42,933 bases of DNA from Ciona intestinalis (taxonomy: Eukaryota; Chordata; Ascidiacea; Phlebobranchia; Cionidae). Positions 1 to 12,400 of the stretch are shown here, one piece after another (position 1 is the stretch's first letter; each line of letters opens with the position of its first letter). A program made the translations under genes and the position numbers. The notes below the pieces were generated by a model. That model saw nothing but the letters and a program-made list of their open reading frames with translations. It had not been told where the DNA came from and did not search any database. Where the stretch lies: positions 1-42,933 of the forward strand of contig NW_004190372.2 in the NCBI RefSeq assembly GCF_000224145.3. Reading direction: 5' to 3'.

Positions 1-35
1 TCGATGTGTTTAGAACATGGTATGTGACGTCACAG

Positions 36-387
36 AGGAATAAGCCAGCCATGGAACGGAAGAAGAATTAAGGTAATTATGACGTAATAATATACACAGA
101 CCCTAACGATTATTGTTGCAGAAAAGTCAGCGAATAAAGCTGCCGAAGAATAGCGCAAGGTATTGTACATTATCATTACGTTATCATATCTATTGGGCAA
201 AACTGGGAAATAATTTAAAATCTATTTCCGAGTAAAGTAATACATGAAAAATTCAATAAAAAATTTATAAACGGTTTGAAATGTTGGCTCCTATGACGTA
301 TGCAATATGACGTAATTATCACGTTTGTTCTGCAGACGAAGAACAAAGACGAAGACGCCGATAAAGGATACATGGTTTGAGGTTTGA
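36..387 (+). CDS. 3' end of an unidentified gene (three terminal exons)
   Basis: Three short exons with GT-AG borders can be joined: 36-72, 122-159 and 336-387. In each of the first two exons only one frame is open, and those frames agree in phase (0, then 2). This gives a lysine- and arginine-rich tail that ends at TGA 385-387 with the residues KDTWFEV. The last four residues resemble a PDZ-domain ligand, which is inference only. The upstream part of the gene lies outside the window, so no family could be recognised. The introns (49 bp and 176 bp) have the size usual in this window. The alternative is chance open frames in a 3' UTR. Confidence 0.35.
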
Positions 388-1755
388 GTATTATAAGTAT
401 GAGTTGTGTGCTGTATGTGTGTCTTATCTGCGCTGCTGTATTCTCATTCTGCTGGGCCTAATGTTGTCAGCTATTTTTAGTCAGTCACTACTATAGTGCA
501 TTTTGCAGGTCTATGAAATCTATGCAATGAAACTATGGCGATTATCTTGCTGGATCAGATTTTGTTGTTGTACACTCTATTGGGTACTTCGTCTACAAAG
601 GTCGAACCCTTCAGCGATTCTGTATTGTCCTGATCGCTTGGTGAGAACGGTGTGTTGGTACACAAATACTCGAGTAATATTAACACGCAGTATAATATGC
701 GCGTAATTAAAGTCCATAATTTTACATTTCATCTTGTATTATATGAACTTTCCCACAACGATAAAANNNNNNNNNNNNNNNNNNNNNNNNNNNNNNNNNN
801 NNNNNNNNNNNNNNNNTTTTGATTGAGTTACTTAACGGTCAGTTTGTTGCGTGGAAGTCGCCGCCAGTGATGCTACGCTCGATATTTAGGTCACTGTCAA
901 TGCGGTTCGTAACAACCTGAGGCAGTTTCGTAACGGTCGACGCGGTGCGTAACATCCAGGCGATATTATATTGTGTGAAGATACGACGAGAGTATCGCGG
1001 TACCAACATGGCGACTTACCTTTTGATTGGGACATGCGGAGCTGCTGTTGGCTTCGACTCCTTGCGGTCGGACATTCAATATGGTGTACACTGCAGATGA
1101 TTATCCTTCAGGGTGTGAACCATATTTTATTTGTAGATGTTTCAATGATTATGTTCGCGTTAATTACTTTTTGACCGCGTCCCCTTTTTGTATGATTGAG
1201 CTGTTGTGTTTGTTGCATGTTTGGCACATGTATGTCGCTGCACTCGTATAGTATTAGTTTTGTCTTTTTGTTGGTGTGTTCCTTCTTGTGCACATTGATG
1301 TGCGTCGTTGTATTATTTTTGTCTATGGGGTTTCTTTAACCTGCGTGGACAGTAACATCCAGCAAGGGTTTCTCACCAGAGTAGAAACCCACTACCATTG
1401 GCTGGGGGCTTGTCGTGCCGTAGTGGCTTTCCACCAACGCCAGCCACATAAACTATGAAGGTATTTTAACTCTGTTTTTATTTTTCAGAAATCATTTTAT
1501 TTAAACACGTGGTTTCCAAATTCTTTAACCATAGATATCTTAAATTCAATATCGTATTTATTAACATTGTATATTTTCATTGTCTGCGAAACAAAATAAA
1601 GCGAAACAATTGAAATATTGTTGCTTGTATTCTTGTAGCAAACTTAATGTTACGGTTCATTTGTTTTGGGTGTTTTCACTATTGGGGAAGTACCGGTTAA
1701 TACTTCGGTCGCATGTGTATGTGACGTCATATACAGCATTGTTTCTTCTTCTGAA
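388..1755. other. Intergenic stretch, no confident gene
   Basis: No spliced gene could be built here. A 50-base assembly gap lies at 767-816. Two short methionine-led frames resemble signal peptides: one at about 535 that stops at about 632, and one at 1008 reading MATYLLIGTCGAAVGF. Neither joins to a downstream exon in phase. Sequence around 825-960 repeats variants of 'cgtaacggtc', and 1345-1455 is unassigned. The 5' UTR and promoter of HDDC2 presumably lie in the last few hundred bases. Confidence 0.4.
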
Positions 1756-3317
1756 ATGTCTACAATGACGTCAGATACTATGACGTCTAATAGAATGACG
1801 TCAGATATGATCAAGTTCTTAACGATGGTCGGCAAATTAAAGGTGTGTCTATGTTTGTTTATATGGGTGGGAACTTTGTGAGTTATCAATGGTTATCGTT
1901 ATAATTAATGTATTTGAACATTTATCCTCTGTTGGTGGCGATGAAGAACCCCCCCCCCTGCTAACTACCAACCTCTAACACTTTCCACCAGCCTAATATG
2001 TAACAGACTGGAGGATTCTTCACCAGTGGCCTATGTTTGTATTTATATGAAGTTGTTGATTTGTATTCGGTGTAGGAAGTACATTGCGTGATGTATATTG
2101 TTACCAAGTACTTATCATGGGTGACCCCCCCTTATATATAACATATATTTATAGAGGACCAAGAGAAGTGGTTGGGTTATGAGGGGGGTGAATGACCCGG
2201 AGTCCGTGAGCGATCACATGTACAGGTGATGTTATTGAATTATTTACTTCCCTTTGCGTGGTTTTAATTAATCTCTGCTATCATATTCATAGAGATTAAC
2301 AAAACCTATTATTCTTATTGTTGTCTGTCGGCTGGGTGTGGCGACCACACTTCTTCAAATTAAATGTAAACAGTTTTAACGTAAGCTTATTTAACAAATG
2401 TCATTTTGTCGCTATATCCTGTCTTTTCGTTTTAAATATTTTTCATCTATTCTAGAATGTCGATAATGGCAATGTTGTGTAACAATTCCTCAACAATGGA
2501 CAAGACACGGTTGGTTGGTTATTTATTTCATTCCTTGTTTAATATTTGTTGTTTAGTTGCATAAAGTTGTGCCTGATACACGATATGGCCGAATGCATTG
2601 TGGGAGACATCACACCTTATGATAATGTCAGTAAAGAGGAAAAACACGCGAGAGAAAAGGTGACGATAATATAAATATTCACGGTTGTTATTAAATTTTG
2701 TTTTAATCAAATACAACTCAAACAGAGTCGATTTATGCTGTATTGTGGGATTAGGAGCCACGATTTTAAACCACATTTTTACTGAAAAACTTTTTACCCA
2801 TAGCGTGTTTTAACGAACTTTCTTCTTTTCGTTTAGTTTAACCTGATTTTAAATTTGTAACAAACTTTGATTATTTTGTAACAATAGAAGGCGATGCAAG
2901 AATTATCTTCGTTGTTACCGGACGAAGCTGCTACGGAAATCATGGAGTTGTTCGAGGTTTGTTGTTTCTATGTTTATTTACTTACGTGGTAAAACAAAAT
3001 GTTTTGAACTCCTGTGTTATAACGACTGTTGTTGCCCTACAACACAAAGCTGAAAAATCCGCAGGAATATGAATCCCAATCTACGGAAGAGGCGAGATAC
3101 GTGAAGGACCTCGATCGATTCGAGATGATTCTACAAGCCCGCCATTATGAAGAAGGGGAAGGAATGTGTTTACAAGAATTCTACGACTCCGTTGATGGTT
3201 TGTGACATCACTGTGTGTATTGTGTGAATGTCAATTGTTTTTTTCATTGAAGGGAAAATTAAGAACCAAGAAATTATTTCATTGGCGACGACGCTTGTGG
3301 AGTCAAGGAGGAAATGA
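1756..3317 (+). CDS. HDDC2: HD domain-containing 5'-deoxynucleotidase HDDC2
   Basis: Seven exons: 1756-1842, 2155-2225, 2456-2509, 2557-2659, 2888-2956, 3065-3197, 3253-3317. All junctions are in phase and give 193 aa; human HDDC2 has 204. The family removes phosphate from deoxynucleoside 5'-monophosphates and uses a divalent metal in an HD domain. The metal-binding histidines and aspartate are visible in SDHMYRM (exon 2/3) and IHDMAECIVGD (exon 4). The C-terminal block EFYDSVDGKIKNQEI is typical of HDDC2. Start: ATG 1756 is the first in frame. Three further in-frame ATGs at 1765, 1780 and 1795, each followed by ACGTC, precede MIKFLTMVGKLK, so the true start may be slightly downstream. The N-terminus is made largely of the TGACGTCA motif that fills this genome. 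Intron 5 ends in a SINE tail. Confidence 0.93.
2983..3050 (+). repeat. SINE 3'-tail fragment in HDDC2 intron 5
   Basis: The block contains 'gtgttataacgactgttg', the signature of the 3' module of the composite SINE that recurs through this window. It lies in sense orientation and ends about 14 bases before the acceptor of HDDC2 exon 6 at 3064. Confidence 0.6.
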
Positions 3318-3475
3318 TGTTTCTATGTTAGACTGAAATGGTGTTTCTATGTTAGACTGAAATGGTGTTTCTATGTTAGACTGAAATGGTGTTTCTATGT
3401 TAAACTGAAATGGTGTTTCTATGTTAAACTGAATGATGTTCTATAGAAAACTGCATTAATGTTTCTATGGAAAAC
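3310..3475 (+). repeat. 24-bp minisatellite overlapping the HDDC2 stop codon and 3' UTR
   Basis: About six copies of a 24-bp unit (core 'ggtgtttctatgttagac'), decaying toward the right end. The first copy overlaps the HDDC2 TGA at 3315-3317. The array therefore forms most of the 3' UTR. A polyadenylation hexamer AATAAA follows at 3492-3497. Confidence 0.85.
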
Positions 3476-3519
3476 GGAAAACTTTTTTTTTAATAAATTT
3501 GATTATGACGTCATATATT

Positions 3520-6235
3520 TTATTGTTTATTTGATGTTATTGAAAATAAAAAACTCGGTGAAAGTTCGTTTATGACGCAACAACTTAACGCGCTTCTGCT
3601 GACCGTCATCGGCGCAAGGTGGCGCCATTCACCCATGTGTGTCTTCTCTTTTAAAGGAGATTCCCTCTTCTCATCACTTACGTGCCCAACTCCATCCAAT
3701 AAACGGGTAACCCCCTCATTGCGACATACGTCATCCGCGTCATCAAAATACTCTACTACGTCACAAGTGGAAGGTGAATTGAATCCTCCCATGACGACGA
3801 TGCTACCATCCATTATACAAGCACAAAAATTAGATCTGTAAAATATATATATTAACCCGCCTGCCTCACCTACGTCATCAACCCACCTCTTCGTCATCAT
3901 TGACGTCATCACATCCCATCTAGAATTGATGACGTCATACACTTCAACACTATTCAACCGATCTCTACCATCAAAGCCACCCAACACCACCAAGCTACCT
4001 TTGTAAGCCACAACGCTCAACCCTGACCTTGGTACTTGCATTGGAGCAACACGGGACCATTGATGGCTGACGGTGTCGAAGTACTCAACAGAGGAAACAC
4101 ATTGGAAACCGGTGAAACCCCCAGCCACGAACACGAGGCGACCAACGCTACACGCCCCTGTAACAATATCATGATTATGACGTATAACACAGGGTTAACA
4201 ATGGTTACCAGCGTCGCTTCTTCGTTCCAACATATCAGGAAGTTGAATCCAAACGTTCAACACTGGGTGGTATTTCTCTGCAGACTTTAACCGGTCCCCC
4301 TCCTGCTCGCCACCTTTACCGCCCACCGCGTAGATCTCACCCCCCAACATTGCTACGCCGACATAACACCGTCTGTAATATACACGATGGTTATACCTCA
4401 TGCGGCTGTCAACCCAACAATGGTTGGCGTCTGCCTCTAGCCCAGAGTGTATATCGGTTCGAGGCTTGTTGCTGCTAACTTTATGGGTATATATATACTC
4501 GGGCAAGCCACAGCAGCAATTGCTCCAACTCAGTGTTAAACCAACTCACCTATGCTTCATCCCACACCTCTCCTCCCACCCGCCGCTAACAACGTTGAAT
4601 CTCTCGCATGAATTAAACGTCGTCTCGCCATCGAACCCCCCGATCACGTATACCCACCCACCCATGTATACAACAGCATGGTAAGCCCGGGGTTTCTGTA
4701 ACACAATCAACTTATTTATCCTCGCAGGGCGGTCATTATAACACGGGTGTTCTGTTCCATACACTTCGTTTATCTTTGTGTGGCGTGGCCTCAAAGTATA
4801 ACTAATGACGTCACACTATATATGATGACGTACCCGCAGCAGATTGGGGAAGCACCTCGAAGCTGGAATCCACCGTTTCATCCTAGGTTGGTAAACCTCT
4901 GATGATCGGGTTGGGCTTTCATTGCTCCAACCTCCAACCACCAATATAAGGCTTTGTGGGTGTCGGGGTCGCTCTGTGACATATGTGGGGCTTTGTACGT
5001 CATCAACGCGGTTGTGACGCTTCAATCCATCGATCACGTGTTCAACGAAATACCTTTGTGGCGTCATAGGTTAACATACAATCTATTAGTTGCTATATGT
5101 GATAAACAAATGTTAAAACACCACCAGGAAATATGGGATAACATGTGCTTATCATCTTACTCCATAGTTATATATGCTCGCTAGTTGGCGCTACATACCT
5201 GCTAGGTTGTTGTTTTATAATATATCTATGTTTGAGGACCCTTCGTTCAAGACAATCGAGCCCCATTGTCCCAAGGCGAACGCACCGAAGCAGATTGTCT
5301 AATTGTTCCAGACGTTCGTGCTCTTTATGACGTACCCACCTGTGGAATTGTTTCAATTTCTTACGCCACAACAACCATAGAACGTCACAAACCTGACACA
5401 AAGGTAGAATTCGAAATTTTCTTTCCGAATATTCAGCGAATCATCGTTGAGTATTGTCATGACGTCATCTACGCTTAATTCGACGAATGATTTGTATAAA
5501 GCGACTTCGATAATGTTCTTTGTGACGTAACAAACACAAGATTCAGCGAGCGAGAAACAATTGTACTTTCTGTGGATATTATGACGTCATGGTTATTGAC
5601 GTTATACAGGGTAGCGTCTATAAGCCATTTACACGATACCTTGCAAAGTTCCACAACTCAATGCAGTTATAACAATCCAGATGTTTGATGACGTAGGTCT
5701 TGCATAGTTGGGCGGCTTCCACCATACCAAGGTGATCGCAAACCACCAACAACTCTTTAGCATCATCCAGCGACGATAAATTTACCTCGCGTTTGTAAGC
5801 GAAGTCGAGGATATGCGACAATACGCCAGAACTAACGCTTGGCATTCGGATCTCACTATCGTTGCTGCTTCGCCAACGACCGCTGAATAGTGACCTGTTA
5901 TTACCAAGGGGTTATGACGTAATAATATAACGAATATGACTCGATAACTACCTGAAATAATCTCCGCATGTACAAAGTATGATCCGGTGCGCTGGGTAGC
6001 TGACGCCATCTTTGCTCGTCAGAACAACATCGAAGAACAATCCTTTCGATTTGAGATCGTTAAAAACATCCCATGTTCGTTGCAACGCATGGACATTGTC
6101 TTCGTTCGGCCCCCGGTCATCTATATTAACCAGCTACGCTGTAAGTAAACGCTTAAATAAACCACTAACAAGTTAAACAATGAATTTCTTACCTGGATTT
6201 AACGGGGCATCTCCGGCAGCGCTCGAACTCCACAT
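3520..6235 (-). CDS. KLHL10: KLHL10-like BTB-BACK-Kelch protein (CUL3 substrate adaptor)
   Basis: Ten exons, in transcript order: 6193-6235, 5952-6120, 5640-5894, 5393-5569, 5199-5339, 4834-5053, 4550-4695, 4209-4372, 3887-4157, 3520-3835. Phases agree throughout; 633 aa against 608 in human. Domains: BTB about 20-135 (FDVVLTSKDGVSYPAHRIIL), BACK about 155-265, six Kelch blades from about 295. KLHL10-specific matches include VVGGWSNESPT, KPRAYHAVVYMGGWVYVIGG, RRCYVGVAMLG and the terminal SRSALSCCV. Mammalian KLHL10 works with CUL3 in a spermatid ubiquitin ligase. The last blade carries an insertion of roughly 35 residues rich in Asp, Glu and Lys. Exon 7 uses an acceptor a few bases after a SINE tail. 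Start: ATG 6235 opens a short exon joined in phase; an acceptor 12 bases upstream in exon 2 would bring in a stop. Confidence 0.93.
4428..4543 (+). repeat. SINE body fragment in KLHL10 intron 7 (antisense to the gene)
   Basis: The block holds diverged forms of the SINE body: 'ggttcgaggcttgttgctgc', then 'ctcgggcaagcca' and 'gcaattgctccaactcagtg'. It matches the better-preserved copy at 12544-12800. Confidence 0.65.
4697..4790 (-). repeat. SINE 3' tail abutting the KLHL10 exon 7 acceptor
   Basis: On the minus strand this reads 'gaacacccgtgttataatga', then 'gcgaggataaataagtt', and runs to within about a dozen bases of the splice acceptor at 4696-4697. It is in sense orientation for KLHL10. The SINE probably supplies the branch-point region of this intron. 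Confidence 0.75.
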
Positions 6236-6606
6236 TTTAATGCGAAAAATATAATTTAGACGCTTTAGCAACAAATAAAATGTTCGTAACTACGCAAATA
6301 AAAATATTTTGATGCAGATTATGACGTAATTGCAATCACAATCGGTTTCGTTACAAAACAATGAAATACTTTGTAATAGTTAAATATAAGGTTACATGAA
6401 TTAAAACTATCAATTTATATTTTTTTCCATTTAACTCGTCTATGTTTTACAACTATTTTAATTTAAAAAACGTTAGATTTGGTTTGATGACTTTCCCCCC
6501 CAAAATATAATACATTACAGACATCTATTATAAATACTTCGAAATGTTTATTTGGTAAGCACTGCCGGGTTAAATTTTGTCAAAATACGCTTGTTTACAA
6601 ACAAAG
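6236..6606. promoter_or_regulatory. Shared upstream region of divergent KLHL10 and CCDC89-like genes
   Basis: The start codons of the two genes face away from each other, 371 bp apart. The stretch is AT-rich with one CRE-like TGACGTAA at about 6322. No TATA element was located with confidence. Use as a bidirectional promoter is inferred from the spacing. Confidence 0.5.
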
Positions 6607-8869
<2,263 letters not shown>

Positions 8870-9461
8870 GTTCTTAGCTACGTTGTAAAACACTGTGTTT
8901 CTATTTTTAATATTTTTTATTCGTTTTAAATAAACTAAAGTTTGGAAGCTGATGTTTAACAAAGACGTATAGGTATATTGCATGTGTGATAATGGTCGTT
9001 AAAACACGCTTCGGGTAAAACTACTTGAGCGAAATTGTCAAATAAAAGCGCGGCTGCTAAACCCAACATACAATATATCACAGTGAGTTGTATGTAAATA
9101 AAGTAGTTAAAAAAAGGTTTTCGTGCAGATAAATAAAGTTGGGAACTACGTGCACGTTGATTAAAGCTTAGCTCTCTTGTTATTGTAATATGTTAATCTC
9201 GAAACAGGGACTTTCCCTTTAAATCCCGTGATTTAAAATTGTCAACAACTATTGTGACGTAACATGATAAGAATTGCAATTTCATTGTTACGTCACGATT
9301 GTTTGAAAAAGTTCAATTGAATATTATGACGAAACAATAAACATAAAGCCGTAGTTAATATTCATTTAATGAAAAAATTAAACTAAATTTTGCAAAATCA
9401 TTTGTAATTGTGTTGTATTATGACATCACGCATGCAATTGTTTTGCAGAAGTAGATGAACA
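8870..9461. other. Intergenic region between CCDC89-like and MFSD11
   Basis: It contains the CCDC89-like poly(A) hexamer (8929-8934), AT-rich sequence with several TGACGTAA/TTACGTCA motifs, and an acceptor-like 'attgttttgcag' ending at 9448, 13 bases before the MFSD11 ATG. No upstream donor or 5' exon for that acceptor was recognised, so it may be an intron end or a spliced-leader acceptor. No gene seen. Confidence 0.5.
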
Positions 9462-12400
9462 ATGGAGTTAGCTACCCTCAAGTTTTACAATGTTATTGTT
9501 CTTGGATTTGCTTTTATGTTAATGTTCACTGGATTCCAAACTTGTGGAATGATTGAGGTAATACGGTGTTATTTGATGGCTGTAACTTCGATCAAAATTT
9601 AAATTTCAAAATATTTCTTAGGTCTGATACCTACAGTCTAATTTTTTTAAAGTTTCATCGGTGATTATAGTTGTTGTGGGTGTGGGGGGAATTATGGGGG
9701 GGGGAGCTGCAACCATTGTTTAAAGGGACCTTTCAATGGTAGCAGCATCAAGTCTTGAACCCTGGGGTTGATATGAGCCAACTGACAATTATATTCCATA
9801 CATTAGTTTGATTTAAATTACAATCCTTGTTGTTCCAGCAAACGGTGTTGAACAGTTACAAGAACGAGACGAAAGTTAACGGGACAGTGACGTATCATGG
9901 TGATGGATATACAAGGTGTATGATGTCTATGTGTGCTTATATGATATCTATGTGTGGTTATATGGTGTCTATGTTTATATATGATGTCTATGTGTGGTTA
10001 TATGATTTCTATGTGTGGTTATATGAAAAAAATTTTCCCCCCCCCCCCCTATGTGTGGTTATATGATTTCTATGTGTGGTTATATGATTTCTATGTGTGT
10101 TAATATGATGTTTATGTGTGGTTATATGAAAAAAATGTTTATGGGGGTTGTGGGGGAAAAAAAATTTGTTGTGGGGGGGTTTTCCTAATGATATTTCTAT
10201 TGTAGCCTTGCGATCATTTACATCGTGTTTGCGTTCGCCAACTGGTTAGCGCCCTCAGTGGTGAGTTTGTTGGGAGCGAAATACTCGATGGTGTTCGGTG
10301 GGATTACCTACACGTGAGTTTAATTATCGTTAATTTACCATTTTATTTGTTGCAATAACTGTTAATACATTAGTACACACTTATCAGCATTAGGAAAGTA
10401 ATCAAAATATATCCCAATATGTCGGGCGGCAAAAGTCGCGTTATTGGTGAATAAATACTGATTGTTACATCACAGATTATACTTATCGAGTTTCATCAAA
10501 CCAGTGACAGCCACGCTGTATATCGGATCAGTGTTAATTGGGATCGGAGCAGCAGGTATTATGATGTCATAACTATTGTGTTTGTGATGTCATAACTATT
10601 GTGTTTGTGATGTCATAACTATTGTGTTTGTGATGTCATAACTATTGTGTTTCGACCAACCAACTACTGTAATAGGAAATGCAAAGAAATCGTAACCGTA
10701 ATGACAACGGATGTTACCACCACTGTGACGACAACATTAGTTTAAACAAAAGTTACAACAAATATTTGTTCATGAAGTACTAGAACAATGTAAAGATTAT
10801 ATTATGACATCACAACTGGTGTTGTCATTATGACATCACAATACATTGATTATAGTATTATGGACGGGGCAAGGAGCTTTCTTAACAATGAACTCTGATG
10901 AGGTAACAATGGGCAGGAACAGCGGGATATTCTGGGCCATGCTACAATGCAGTTTGTTGATTGGGAATATTTATGTGTTCTTTGCATGGCAGGGCGTTAC
11001 GACTATATTAGGTAAATGAGATATATCTGCATGTTTCTGTCGCAGCTGAGTTTTATAAATGAATGAAATTTATTTTGTCACTTCGTCCCGATAACGAAGA
11101 ACCAAAAATTTTTTACAAAAGTGAAAACACCGGTCGTAACAACAGTTGTTAAAACCCGCTTATTGATAAAAAAAGAAATAATGTTTTGGAATAATACAAT
11201 GTAAACAACATTAAACAATTATAAAGTTCTAATAAGAAGGTGTTTGTAATGACACAACCTGTACATTGTTCGTAGATCACCAGCGTATCCCGCTATATAT
11301 CGCCCTTACCTCGGTTTGTGCCCTTGGTACGGCTCTACTCTTCATATTAATGCGTCAGCCAACTCAACCACCAGAAGTTGACGATGAAACAACTGACGAA
11401 AATCAAGTTGAAGTCAGGTGAAAATATTTAAATTTACTTGATTCTTATGCAACAATGATCATTGTTTAACAACAGAGAGAAATCACCATTGAAGGAAGCT
11501 TGGGAGGCATTGCGTGAGTATTGTGATGTCATAATTAATAACTGTGATGTCATAACCATCTTGGCTTACAACAAAGCTACCCGAACTTTTTTACTAACGA
11601 GCCGCAGACCCATTTTAATCTCCGTAAAAAGAGTTTATACTATGACATCATAATGTTAATTGTTCCAGTTGACTCGGTTCGATTGTTCATGACGCCCAAC
11701 ATGATGATATTAAGTATCACGTTCTTTTACACTGGACTTGAGTTGACGTTCTTCAGCGGGGTGTACACGACAGCCGTTGGGGCAACCAAGATGTTCGGCG
11801 AGGATTCCGATAAACTTGTGGGGTTGACGGGAATCATGATTGGAGTGGGAGAGATATTAGGTGAGTATGGGTTCAAGGCTCGTCGCTGGTACCATTGTGG
11901 TGTGTCCTTGGGCAATATACTACAATTGCTCCAACCCAGTGGTCCCTAATGGGTTGCGTCTAAATTATCAACTTTTCACATTTATTTATTCATGTACATA
12001 GCATAGATACAACATTAACCCTTGTCACTAGGTGGGGCACTGTTTGGTATCTTTGGGAAAAAGTTGACGCGTTACGGACGAGACCCGGTGGTCCTTCTTG
12101 GGGGGGTGGTCCATCTTGCCTCATTCTTCCTCATATTTATCAATATACCTGATGATGCTCCAATACATGGGACGCACGATCAAGCATATATCTACCCAAA
12201 GTAAGTGTCATAATGTACATAGTGATGTCATAATGGGCATTGTTGGTTCATTGTTGTTTCATTTTGTTCCATTGTGTCCGTTGGTGGGTTCTTCGTTTTT
12301 TAAACAAACATATATTATGACATCATCAACACATGATGACATCATCAACAGTGACCCACCTCCGATAGCACCCCACTCTTCCTCCCCTCGCTACACCCTC

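Noticed and set aside
1666..1755. 5' extension of HDDC2 to a TTG at 1666
   Set aside because: Animals do not normally start at TTG; ATG 1756 is the first methionine and the extension has no similarity to HDDC2.
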